Shown: one piece after another, positions 33,242 to 44,458 of the stretch
Numbering within the stretch: the first letter of the stretch is position 1
Layout: each line of letters begins with the position of its first letter
Origin: Udeniomyces pyricola
Lineage: Eukaryota; Basidiomycota; Tremellomycetes; Cystofilobasidiales; Mrakiaceae
DNA length: 64,000 nucleotides
Direction of reading: 5' to 3'
Assembly (NCBI GenBank): GCA_039545295.1
Contig: BCIK01000012.1
Coordinates: 744,001-808,000, forward strand
Translations under genes and position numbers: made by a program
The notes under the pieces: model-generated
What the model was told of the DNA's origin: nothing
Database searches by the model: none
The model's input: only the letters and a program-made list of their open reading frames with translations

Positions 33242-34668
33242 ATGTCCGCCCAACCCCACGTCTTTCTCGCCGGTGCCACCGGTCTTACCGGGTCCGCCAC
33301 ATTCCGCCACCTACTCAGTGATCCAACCCTCCTCACGTCCCTCACCACCCTCACCCGCCGATCTCTTCCAACGCCCGACCCGACATCATCATCCGCTCCG
33401 ACCCGTCAAACTCCGCATCACAATGCTATCTTAGACATGGCTCACCCAGCCTCGTGGCCAACTCCTTGGCCGATCCCCAATGTGTCAAACGAAGACAATC
33501 ACCGCCGACGGCTGGTGTTTGCGAGCTGCTTGGGAACGACCAAGGCCCAAGCTGGAAGTCTGGCCGAACAGGAGAAGATCGATCTCGATCTCAACCTCGA
33601 GCTGGCCAAGGCCGCAAAGAGCCAAGGCGTTGAAACGGTGAGTAGCTGGAAGCGCATGATCACTTGTTGCGTGATGGGATTGCTTTCGATGGCTTGCGGA
33701 AAATGACATGATCTGAGAGACGGATGGAGCAGGATGATGGTGGATTAGTCATCGACTTGATGAGTAGGATTGGATACTGACCGGCCTATCTCTTGATTGT
33801 TTCTCTCTGGATTCCTTTCATATATACTAATCCTCCCTCGTTTTGATTTCATGATACATGTCACAGTACATCCTTGTCTCCTCTAATGGAGCCTCAAGTA
33901 GTTCCTACTCCCCTTACCTCGCGCTCAAAGGCAAACTTCAAGACGCCGTCATTGCCCTTGACTTCAAACGGACTTTCATTCTTCATCCTGGCTTGCTCAT
34001 CGGCGCGCGCGACGACAAACGGACGTTGGAAGGCTTGGCGCAAAGTGTCTTCCTTGGGTTGAGGAAGGTTGGAGCACCAATGAAGGGTATGATGATTGAT
34101 GCTGATGAGTGAGTGTCTTTTTTTTTGTTCTTTTTTTCTTCTTTGTTCCACCTATGAGCGCGCTTGCGGTGTGTCGTCCGCACGCACCATGATATATCTA
34201 GTTTCGAATATTTCTTGTCGACCCTTAAATTTTCTTCAATCTTTTGCTTTCCTGTCACGATTGTTTCTTGTTTCTTTTTCGCTGTCGGATCGGATGAAAC
34301 TGTGAACTCGAAGCAGACAAAAAAAAACTCATTGATTCCTGCTACTTTGCTTCCTCCTTCTCCTCCTTGTCCTCGCACGCGCAGCGTCGGTAAATGCATC
34401 GCTCACCTCATCAACTCCAACAAAGAAGGACTCCAGTAAATTTCTTCCACCCTTCTTCGCAACCCACCGTCATTGGTCACCCTTCGTTGATGACGAGCCC
34501 TTGGTTCGGGCACTCTTGTATCCACGTTCCTGAGGCAACCGGCTGACCAACGCCTCTGCTCCTCCTCCTCTTTGTCTGTCGGTGCTTCCCTATGATGTAT
34601 CTATCCCGATTTACAGCTATATCTCCAACGCAGAAATGATCGACCTTGCCCAAAGTGGAAAAGCATGA
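33242..34668 (+). CDS. FMP52-like atypical short-chain dehydrogenase (HTATIP2/TIP30 family)
   Basis: NAD(P)-binding protein of the Fmp52/TIP30 type, in yeast a mitochondrial outer-membrane and ER-associated protein. Four exons: 33242-33637, 33867-34108, 34385-34435, 34617-34668; sum 741 nt, 246 residues. The N-terminal VFLAGATGLTGSATFRHLL is the Rossmann glycine motif. LVFASCLGTTKAQAGS and YILVSSNGASSSS follow, the latter with the strand and Ser region of the active site, then YLALKGKLQDAV containing a Tyr-x3-Lys arrangement, and FILHPGLLIG. The last two exons (VGKCIAHLINSNKEGL, YISNAEMIDLA) match the C-terminal helix typical of the family. Stopping at the TAA in exon 3 would lose this last helix, so I used the GTAAAT donor. 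Confidence 0.85.
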
Positions 34669-35052
34669 CGAGCATGACCAAGCGCTTCAACCTATTCCTC
34701 ATTCACATCTCCTTCCTTGATAGATGTTCCCTTGATACTCCCGGTCCTGCATAAATTTGTTGCTACCAGTTCCTGATGGCTTCGTTGATTAGACTTGTTT
34801 ATTCCTTGTGGCGTCTTGAGTCGATAACTGTAGCACTATCTTGGTTGGTCAATTCTGAACCCTTCCCTCGGACATGGCGCGAGGCGCGGCGTGGCGGCCG
34901 GAAAAATTTTCCCGTGCGAAGGAGAAATGTGCACGATTTTATATGAATGACAGAAAAGGTTTTTTGTTTGTTTTTGTTTTTGAGACAAAAGAAGAACAAC
35001 AAAACGAACCAAGGAAAGAGTGAGAGACAGAGAGAGAAAGCATATATAGAAA
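34669..35052. other. Convergent intergenic region FMP52-like / CWC27
   Basis: 0.4 kb between convergent stops. Contains T-rich DNA near 34960-34980. No supported gene. Confidence 0.5.
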
Positions 35053-38000
35053 TTATCTCCGGTTACCACCCCAGCCCGATTCTCGTCCGCCTCCATTTCC
35101 TCCACCCGCTCGACTTCCCCCTCGATCCCGTCCATACGACTCTCCACCTCGTCCCGAATCTCCTCCACCTCCCCCCCACCTTCCTCCTCCTCCTCCTCCT
35201 CGTGGACCACCAGACCCACTGCCACCTCCACTTCCACCCCGCCCCCTCTCGATGGGTCTCTCCTTCCTCCTCGCATCCTTCTCTTCCCTCCCCCTCTCCT
35301 TCGTATCAATCACCTCGTAATCCGTCTCGGCCCGTCTCGTCTGCTCCAGATTCTTGTCGTCCGCCCTCGGATCGACGAGGGCATGGGAGAGCCAAGAGAA
35401 ATCGTCGTCGATTTCCCGGACAGCTTCGACTTCTTCCCGTCGGGTTCCATCTTCGTTCCTCGAAACGTAACCCTCACCGCCGGTCTCCAATGATGGATTA
35501 CCAACTTCCCTTCTGGATTCCCCGCCGCTGACGTCGTCTACATCTTCGTCTGGTTTTTTCGGTGCGGCTTTCATCTTCTTCCTGAACCCTGAGAGCGACG
35601 CCAAGAGATCCTCTTCCTCGTCTTTCCGTCCGCTGGAACCTCCTTTTTTAGTACTCCCCCGTCGGGCGTAACCCGCGAGGGTCTCAGCGAGGATCGACTT
35701 GGTCGGCCGGCGGGAAGAGGGGGGAGGCGAAGGGGAACGCGATTGGGCACGCTTTTTGAGGTTGCGAAGGGATGATTCGAGGGCGGCGATTTCGGATGCT
35801 CGTTTTGACCTGGGAGACAGAGGATGCGAGGGGTGGAAAGAGAGACAAACAGTGGTAAGGGATCCAAGACCATCATTGTTCGACTACAATCAACAATACA
35901 CATTAAACCAAACCAAGACTCGGAGCGTCTTCCCAGAAGAAGAAATGAAACCAAGGTTCCCATGCGTATGCGCGTGTGTGTGTGTTCTGTTGCTTGGGCT
36001 ATCGATCAAACTCACGCAGGGTCATTGACGGTTTCTTTCTGTCGAATCGATGCGAGGTCCTCCAACTCTTCTGGCTCTTCCCGCTCGGCCGATTTGGTTT
36101 TGAGAGGCTTGGCAGGACGGGCCTAGGTAGTGTTGGAACCGTGGTTCGGAAAGGTAGAGGGTGTGAAAGGAAGAAAAAGGTGGACAGGCAGGTGGGATTG
36201 GTAAAGCTTGTCGACACGGTCTGGCAAAAAGAACAAAGTACAAAGTACAAAGAGTTGGTGAGGGGGAGGAAAACTTGGTGGAATCCGCACCTCTTTTGAC
36301 GCCAAGGTTTTTGAGGATGATAGGTCAGATGTCGGGTCTGGGTGGGATGCGAACGATGGGATGGGAATGTCATCATCGGCCGGCTCAACTGGGTTCAAGA
36401 TAGTGAGGATTCGCAAAGAACCAGCGAAAGAAGGCAAGAAAAAGAAGAGAGAGACAAAGCATGTACACATGTCGTTAGCGCGACCACCCTGAACCCTTGG
36501 CTGATTCGATCAGCTCTCCGATTACCATACACTCACGATCCGGTCTAGCCAACACTTTCTTTTTCCTTCCCTTTTCCTCTTCCTCTTCGTTCTCCATCTC
36601 GCCGGCCTCTTCCCCGAAGCTGAGAAGCTTGGTGTTTTTCTTCTTGACGGCCTTGTTGGCGGTCCGACGGGCTTCCTCGACGGCTCGCTCGCGACGCGAG
36701 GCGGCTTGGGCTCGACGCTCGCTTGCCGTGATCCGGGGGACGATGTCCGAAAAAGGGTTGTCGAGGATCCGAATCGTCTTGATCTTTGGAGGACTGATGA
36801 TATTGGGGGAAGTGATGATCCCGAAAAATCAGCACCAAGGGAGATCAGATGGGAAACGAAACGCACGAGCTCCGTCAACAAACAAAGCCCGTTTGACAAC
36901 ATGGTCCATTTTGCCGACCGAGAAAGGAAGCAAGGAAAGGGAACAGAGAGATACCCACTAGAGAGGCCTTTCATCAGCGTCAGTTTCGAGTTGACCGATC
37001 TTGATGACGTTGAAGATGGTGTTGCCATCGGCCGCAACCTACAGAGGCAAATGTCACATTGCACAAACCGACGACAAGTGGAAGAGAAAGCAAATGGATG
37101 ATAATGAGATGAGATAAGATGAGATCGTGATGGGTTACAAGGAATGCAAGAAATACAAAGAAAAAAGCTTATTGGCAAGTCACATACCTTGCCAAAAATG
37201 GTCTGAGATGAGCAGAACCCAACGGAAGGGAAGAAGAAGGTGTGATGGTTTAGTCAAGATTGGGATGGCGTCTCTCTTGCGGGTCATCGATCAGTGAACG
37301 CGTTTCTTCAGGAGTGTTTTCTCGACAGCACGGTATTAGGTAAGAGTAGAGTATGAAAATGTGTTCCGACGTACATGCTTGTTCTGCAACTCATCGGTCC
37401 GATCGAGCGTAACTAGAAAAAGTCAGATCAAGTTGGGATGTCATCTTCGTCAGAGGGTCTTGTCGGGGTTTCTACCACCTCATCGATCCAAATCTCGCAT
37501 AGCTTTGATATCCAATGATTATTGATGACTTTTCCCCTGTGATGCGAAGGAGGCGACTGACTGAAGAATTGACTGGTGTTGGTGTCTGAGCGACAGTAAC
37601 AACCCAATATCAAACAAGAAAAATAGACCACAACTTGGTCAGAATCTTGTTGACTACCGCTTCCTCCCACTAAGGTTTCCTTCTGATAGATCTGAAGATA
37701 TGTCTACTAAGGACGTCGAGGTCAAAGTAGGTAACGCAACGAGGCAGAACTAGATGAGATGAACTGACTTCGTTCGTTGTTATTGGCCATTCCTACCATG
37801 CCTCGTCGCGAGAACTTGAGCCTTTGATGAGGTTCATCTTCAAAGGGCTCTGGTACACACGAATGACACAGGCGGAGGGAGTGAAGAGAACGGGTTCGGT
37901 CGTCAAAAGGTTAGATGCGCAGGAGGTGGAATGCATGATTACAAAAGGAAGCAGTTATTGGGTGGGACAGGCTCGATCTTGAGACTGACCTCCGTAGAAG

Positions 38001-38793
38001 GATTCTCCACCATGACCTGTACCAGAAGGATCACCCGTCTGAACGATGAAGTTTGAGACAATCCGATGAACTGTCATGCCGAAACAGGTAAGAGCAGGAA
38101 AGGGGGTAGACGGCGCGACGCGACGCGACGCGAAGATTAGTCACAAGATCCACATGATTGCACTCTGCAGCATCACTCCAGCTTCCTTGAATCCTCCCTT
38201 GAGTACTCTTCTCAGCAGAGACAAGGTCAACGACGTACATATCTGATTTTCATAGTATCCCTCCCTGTGCACCCCATAGCAGCGTAGGGCGTCAGTATAT
38301 CACTCTAGCGTTTGAGTCACTTGCAGTGTACGCGTACGATTCGGTACGTACATGATCAATCTAAGAATAGGTTACACAGTGATGGAACAGATGTGTCAGC
38401 TCGATGATCGGCGGACTGACATGAGGCGATGGTGCGCTGACGAGTTCAAGTCGGAAGGAAAGCATAGGCGGATTGCTTAGCGCAGGCACGTACGCAAGAA
38501 AGTTGCGGCATGCTTTGGGAGCTTCTTTGGACCAGAGCTCGATCTGAGGATAGCGATGATTCGTGACAAGTTTGACAGAGAGCGAATGAGAGAGGGAATG
38601 AAAGTGAGCGTGCGTAGAGGACAGAGGGCGAAGAAGAAGTCAAGCAGTCGGATGAGTTATTGAAGTCGAGGACGGCTTGGACGGGTTGTTGATCGTTTGG
38701 CAGGGGACTGTGAAGCACCTCGATATCTCCCATGGTGGTCTCGATGAGGACCTTGCCATTGGTGACGGGCTCGTAGATGTAGAGGTTGGACAT
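35053..38793 (-). CDS. CWC27: Spliceosome-associated cyclophilin CWC27
   Basis: Peptidyl-prolyl isomerase-like component of the activated spliceosome. Fourteen exons: 38793-38719, 38543-38494, 38360-38352, 38264-38239, 38070-37990, 37849-37769, 37585-37562, 37412-37375, 37202-37188, 37038-36959, 36793-36537, 36388-36291, 36122-36016, 35809-35053; sum 1698 nt, 565 residues. The start [19 protein letters not shown] and [15 protein letters not shown] are CWC27 hallmarks. The cyclophilin domain (to about 155) has [76 protein letters not shown] follows, then charged coiled-coil regions and an Arg/Gly-rich RGG-like tail not found in all orthologues. Five exons of 38 nt or less occur, including 9 and 15 nt. 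It is divergent from the thioesterase gene, 451 bp away. Confidence 0.95.
37188..37202 (-). other. 15-nt microexon in CWC27
   Basis: Minus-strand ACCATTTTTGGCAAG between TCTCAG and GTATGT. It encodes T-I-F-G-K, a conserved cyclophilin segment, between NKH and VAADGN. Confidence 0.85.
38352..38360 (-). other. 9-nt microexon in CWC27
   Basis: Minus-strand ATTGATCAT between TTCTTAG and GTACGT. With neighbours it gives L-A-L-I-M-E-G-Y-Y, matching the family segment NFxxLCLExYY in length. Omitting it keeps the frame but removes three residues. Confidence 0.78.
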
Positions 38794-39244
38794 GGATGGG
38801 CGGGGATGAGAGCTAGGGTCGAGAGTCAAGGACGAGGCCGATGATGATGATATGGACCAGCAGAGACGGGGCTTCTGGTTGGATTTATCGCTTGATTTAA
38901 TCGAGAGATATGACTGGCGGGTACTAACCCGGCTGAGCCGATGTTCTTGCGTGCTTCTGGTGCGACTAATTGTATGATGCGATATATAGTATATAACATA
39001 TAATATATATTATATAATATATATTATACAAACAGGCCAGAGGACACAACGTATCAGGAATCTAGACAATTCATATATAAACGCGTCGAACGGCCATAGG
39101 AATATGTATGCATCATGTTATGATACCCAAACTCTCCATCACTTGTTTCACACGCTACAAGTCCATATATATATATATGACCATGTTGTAACTAACGTAC
39201 GTCCGTCCCCCCTGCTAGGCCAATGATCATTTCTCCTTTATCCT
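38794..39244. promoter_or_regulatory. Bidirectional promoter region CWC27 / thioesterase, with AT palindromes
   Basis: 451 bp between divergent starts. Positions about 38982-39030 are almost pure A/T with nested palindromes (TATAATATATATTATA repeated). A second TA repeat lies near 39167-39178. Either could melt easily and act as core promoter. Confidence 0.6.
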
Positions 39245-40482
39245 ATGTCTCGTCCTAAGCGATTGCTCCTTCTCCTCCTCATCGGGATTCCTCTCCTCAT
39301 CCTCATCCTCATCGCACACATATCCCATCATAGCCCTGTCGGCTTCTTGTTCTCCCGCTTGTCATCCAGCAAGTCCCTCGGCCAAACCAATCATCACCCA
39401 CCCTTCTCACCACCGACCCAACCACCACTCGCCTCCTTCAGCATGCCACCCTTGACCTTCCTCACCGTCCCTGCCACGGCCAAGCACACCGCGACCGTCA
39501 TCTTTGCTCACGGCCTCGGAGACTCTGGCCAGGGTTGGTTGCCCGTCGCGAGGATGCTCGCTCCTGCTCTGCCGCACGTCAAGTGGATCCTTCCCAACTC
39601 TCCCATCCAACGCGTCACCTTGGCCGGTGGCATGCAGATGCCCGCCTGGTTTGATCTCTCCACCCTTGATAAGTCAGTCCCGCCAGCTCGTTTGCTTGAC
39701 CGTGTATGGTCCTCACTTGTACGACCACTCACATCTCTCTCTCCATCCATCCATCCATCCATCCACCAACCACAGGCTGCACGATCCGGATCAGGAAGAT
39801 CGTCAGGGCATGCTCACGGCTTCGACCAACCTCCAATCACTTGTCCTTCAACACTCTCTCGACCTCGAGCCTCACCGAGTAAGGCCTGCAGAGCATGTGT
39901 TGCAGTCCTCCCGATTTCGAGAAGCCTTGGCAGTCAACTCATCTCCGCATGGACGTTTCCTTTTGCTCCTCGAATAGGTCGTCATCGGCGGTTTCTCGCA
40001 GGGCTGTGCTATCTCCCTCATTGCGGGTCTGACGGACGGGGAAGAATCGCCCGAGGGTAAAGGACGCGGCAAGGATCTTGCCAGGCAGATTGGCGGTGTG
40101 CTCGGTATGTACCGTTTGTGATGAAGATCTGGACCTAGCGTCTTTGCTCGAGGAGGAAGTGGAGAGATTTACGATCAGATCCGGAGACGGTTCATCCGCA
40201 TGCTCAAGCCAGCTGCTAATCGATCTCGCTAATTATTGCAGCTCTCTCGGGCTGGCTCCCGCTCCGGACGACCATCGCTCAGCATCTGCATGCCCATGCG
40301 AAGAACATGCCTATCCTTTGGTGTCATGGCAAAGATGACCCTACTGTTCCTTACAAAGGTATGTCGCTGTAACTCGACTCGCTCTCCTCCCTTCCTCTCT
40401 CACATCTTGAGATTTTCAATTTGCTGCGTACGCCATGAATTGACGTCTCTGACTTGCCTCGGACGTCTTTCCTTACTTGCTT

Positions 40483-40516
<34 letters not shown>

Positions 40517-40871
40517 GCTGGGTATCAATCTGTCGAAGTCTTGAAGGAGCAACTTGGCTTCACGCCGCTTTCCGGCCCACCCGATGCGCAAAATGGCGTA
40601 AGAATGCTGAGCTACGATGGGCTTGGCCATTCGTCTTCCCCTCAGGAGATCAAGGACATTGCTTCGTGGTGAGTTGGTTTGATTCCAGGCGGTTCATATT
40701 CGGCATCGTTCGCTCGCAGCAAGCCAGATTATATAGGTTGTGGATGAACGGTTGATTGAACATGGGATAATTAATAAATGAAGTTGATGCTGACACTTCT
40801 CTTTCCACCCTCGATTCCCTTTGCATCATGGCCACTGACGCAGGTTGTCCCAAGTATTGCCTCCGATTTGA
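39245..40871 (+). CDS. Acyl-protein thioesterase / lysophospholipase with N-terminal membrane anchor
   Basis: Alpha/beta-hydrolase of the APT1 family that removes palmitoyl groups from proteins and can cleave lysophospholipids. Six exons: 39245-39672, 39776-39878, 39978-40104, 40242-40358, 40518-40668, 40844-40871; sum 954 nt, 317 residues. Catalytic triad seen: Ser184 in GGFSQG, Asp252 in KDDPTVPY, His296 in GLGHSS. Oxyanion region FAHGLGDSGQGW and LPNSPIQRVTLAGGMQMPAWFD are intact. Odd: the first 66 residues add a basic tip, a hydrophobic helix (about 7-25) and a Pro-rich linker before Met67, where ordinary APT1 begins; normal family length is about 225-235. The enzyme may be a type II membrane protein, or Met67 (39443) may be used for a soluble form. 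A T28 tract precedes the acceptor of exon 5. Confidence 0.92.
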
Positions 40872-41206
40872 TAGAATATGAGTCAAGTTGTTCTGGAATG
40901 GTGTTGTCAGAAGTGTACAAACGAGATAGATGTCATGTAATGAGGCTGGCTCATGGAAGCGAATGGGCGTGAAATTGGCGAGATGAAGGGATAAAAACAC
41001 GATGATGTCATCCATCGCTCGCTCAGTCAGAAGCGTGATCACCCATGAGCGGTTTAGCATTGCTTCGTCCGGGCCTCGGCTCGTTCCTTCTTTTCGCCCT
41101 CTCCCACGCCGTCAACACCCATCCCTGTCTTTTCTCTGCCACTTTCTCATCCATCCATCCATCCATCCATCTATCTACCCAGCCCCTACTCTAGCCCCAT
41201 CCAACC

Positions 41207-42846
41207 ATGTCTAACCCTACCACCACCACCACCACCGACGCTCAGTCCACCACCTCGACCTCGACCGGCGTCCCCTCCGTTGCTGCCGTCCAGCAGGCCG
41301 CCCTCGATTACGCTCAGAAGGCCCAAGAGGTTCGCGTTCCTTCATCCTGTTGACTGGCAACGCCATCTGTACCAACCTGGTTAGAGCCTGGGAGAGAGCG
41401 AGAGAGGTTGATAGCGAGGCGGTGGGAGATGTTGTGTCGGATGATCTCTCGCTTAGGGCTTGTATTGACCAACCCTTCACCCTTATCCATCTCACAATCC
41501 ATCCGTCAACTCTTGTTTCGTTCGTCTCACCCTTGGTTCGCTCCATCCAGCTCGCCTCGCCCTATGTCCAAAAAGCCCAGGACGTTGCTGCTCCTTATGT
41601 TGCCAAGGTACGTCGCTTGCCATGCCGTCACCCTCCAAACTTCGTTTTCCTTGTCGTCATCATCCCCACTAACCTTGATTATCTCTTTCACGCATCTCCC
41701 CCGTTCTCCGCCTCGTATCACTCACCATCTATCTCACACTCCGTTCCTCGCGCTCCCGCGACCTTTGTCATCATCTCTCTCTGGATCCAACGACGTCATT
41801 CTCGCGGTTACAGGGTCAGGAAGCCTTGACGCTCGCCCAGCAAAAGGCTCAGCAAGCTCTCGCTGCCACCCAGCAAACCGTCGCTGATGCCAAGGTAAGG
41901 GATCAGGCATGCTCAAGGTTTCTTGGTGAGGGTAGAGGCAAAAGCGTTGTAATTGATCACGACCACTCATCACGCGCCTCATCCTTTCCACACACACTCT
42001 CTTCTTTTCTCTTCTTTTTTTCTTGTTCTTTTTCTTTGGTTTTTTGTGTATGATCATTTTGTCTCTCCCTCGTCATCAGGACCAAACTGCCGGGGCCACT
42101 GACAACCTCGAGAGGTCTGCCGCTGCCAAGACGGATGCCGCCGCAAAGGAAGGCAGCATCGACGTTGACCAGGCTAAGAAGTTTGTCTCGGGCGTCGCTC
42201 ACCAGGCCTTTGTCAGTATCCTTTTTTTCTCTCTCTTGTGTTCTGGTTTGGTCGGTGCTGCTGGTGCCTTTTATCGGGGTGGATTTAAGTCGCATACACA
42301 TGGCTGGAACCGGGAGAAAAGAGCCGAGAAGGGAGGAGATTGAAGAGAGATGACGGCGAACCCGAAACGTCTCTCTGCGGCGGAATGCTTGTGTCATCTT
42401 CAACCGAACCGGCGTTTATTCACACGCCATGCCTGGATGTTCTTGTCTTTTCTTTTTCTTTTTTTTTTCTCGTCTCTATTCTCTTGTTACAGGACACTAT
42501 CCAATCCCTCGCGAGCCAAGTTGACGAAAAGACCAAGACGGCCGACCACGCTGGGGTGGTGACGATGGCGTCGAACGTGTTCTCCCAAGCGACGTCGTAC
42601 CTCCCAACGTCGATCACGACCCACCTTCCGTCGGCCCTTCAACCTTCGGCTACCACGACCGCTGGCGGTCTGCAGCAATCGGCGACGGTTGGCGAGGCCA
42701 CGGGAAACGTCATCCATGATGTCGCTCAGCATTCGGCCGTCGATGACGATGAGGTCAAGCAGGCTTTGAGGGAGTTGGCCGGTAAGGCCGAGCAGTCGCT
42801 CGAAGGTGCTAGGGAGGGCGTGGATGCTCAGCTCGCGAGGCCTTAG
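41207..42846 (+). CDS. Ala/Gln-rich amphipathic helical protein, function unknown (apolipoprotein/perilipin-like)
   Basis: Unassigned. Five exons: 41207-41329, 41551-41607, 41814-41894, 42080-42211, 42493-42846; sum 747 nt, 248 residues. After a Thr-rich start the chain is almost all predicted helix: AAVQQAALDYAQKAQE, SPYVQKAQDVAAPYVAK, LAQQKAQQALAATQQ, and so on, with repeating Ala/Gln/Lys patterns near 11 residues. A Pro-containing segment with TSITTHLPSALQPSA interrupts, then an acidic helix VDDDEVKQALRELAGKAEQSL closes it. No Cys, no signal peptide, no transmembrane segment. Every intron is phase 0, so internal exons can be skipped or added in frame. Lipid-droplet coat, apolipoprotein-like or LEA-like function would fit such helices; none can be chosen. 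Confidence 0.72.
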
Positions 42847-44458
42847 AGAGAGAGAGGAAAGAGGGACTCTAAAAACAAAGGGAAAATGGCGCGAATTCGC
42901 TTTGTCCTTTTCATTCGTCTGGTTGAATTTTGACCGAGCGCGATTATAGTTTCGGGTTAGATGGATCAGTCAGGGGAAGGAGACAGGTCGGGAAGGTCGG
43001 AAGACACCAGGGAGGAGGAGGGGGGGGAAGGGGGGGGACGAAGAAAGGGATTTTTCTTCTCGTTTTTTTTTTCTCTCTCTTTACACTGTAGCTTGGAATA
43101 TGGTTTTTGTTTTCCCCCTTTAAATAGACACCAGACCGATTTTTTTTTGTCTCATTGTTCTTGATTGTCTGGATTTGATGTGCTTTACGATGAGGATCGA
43201 GGGTTCGATGATCCGACCTATCATAGCTACCATGTACCTGACTGCCAAGGGGATATATATATATATATATGCGAGGTGTAAGATGTTCAGAAATGCATCG
43301 TTGTCGATGCATATGGTCATCCAACCTGCCAGTGTGGACGATTGAATATGATTGAACGGAGCATCGACTTACATGCATGCGCGATGATGATCAAATGAAA
43401 GAGAATTGAAGAAGAAAAGAGAAGAAAAGAAGGACAAAAAAAAGGAAGACTGGAAGAAAGATAGATAGATAGATAGATAGGGAGGGCATCATCGAGAGTT
43501 TTCGTGAGCTTATACACGAACGTACTAACAGTCCACTCAAGAGTGTCATTTGAAGAAGAAGAATATACATACATATATATGAAGCAGAACAAAGAAAGGG
43601 AAAGGAGATGAGTAGTCCTAGCTAAACGCGGCGTTACGAAGTTTTCAGAGAACTCAGAGGACGACCTAAGCGAGGATGAGATCATGATATGATTCAAATG
43701 AAATATAGTACCTATATATAACTAATGCGAGAAAAAAAAAAGACATGAGGGGGGGAGCAGGACGATTTTAAAATCGATGGAGACATAGAAGCAGATATGG
43801 AAGAGAGGATTGGATATGAATGGAAGGAAGGAGAGGAGAGGAGTGAAGCAAAACAGGATTCAAAGCAAAGGGATCGAGGGAACGAGGGGAGATCGACAGG
43901 ATTACTGTAGGGGATCAAAAAACCAAGAGAGAGAGGAGAAATTAGGACTAGCTAGAGTAAAGAGAACGAGAGAGAGAGAGAGAGAGATGGGAGCATGAGG
44001 GGAACGAGGGAGAAGATCATCGATGAAGAGAGACGGGCGGGATGATCCCACCAGGATATAGAAAAACAAAAAAGACACGAAAAAAGAGAGAAGCAAAAGC
44101 AAAAGCAGAAGAAAAAAGAAAAACAAGCGAGAGCGAGGTTCGGAAAGTACTTATAAGAATCGGCCCGAAGCCCGGTCGCCCGTCAACTTGGAGGAGATGA
44201 AGGGGGATGGGGGGAAGGGAGGTGAATTCGACGGTTCAAAGAGCGACACCTCACGAAAAAGACAAGGAGCGGAGGGGAAAGTGGACGCAGGCTGGGTCGA
44301 GGGGAAAGAAAAGAGAATGAGGGGCGTGTAACATGTCCATGCGGAGGAGAGATCAGATTACAAGCTCAAATAGGGCGTTTTTTTTTGTTTGGGTTGATGA
44401 TGTTATTGTTGTTGTTTGATTCTTTTTCTTTGGTTTTTTTTTTTTAATTCTTCGCTGG
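42847..44458. other. Convergent intergenic region rich in simple repeats
   Basis: 1.6 kb between convergent stops. It contains GA-rich blocks (43000-43060, 43380-43480, 43740-44130), an AT repeat near 43254-43270, a GATA tetranucleotide repeat near 43460-43480 and a GA dinucleotide repeat near 43968-43986. The several frames are low-complexity translations. No supported gene. Confidence 0.6.

Noticed and set aside
34385..34439. TAA at 34437 as the stop of the FMP52-like gene
   Set aside because: The stop is part of a GTAAAT donor; splicing to 34617 adds the conserved YISNAEMIDLA end of the family.
35053..35531. Plus-strand Pro/Ser-rich frame at 34947-35531
   Set aside because: It is antisense to the Arg/Gly-rich tail of CWC27, whose frame is fixed by upstream conserved domains.
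42944..44126. Several frames in the repeat-rich spacer
   Set aside because: All derive from GA, AT and GATA simple repeats; no conserved start, domain or splice pattern.
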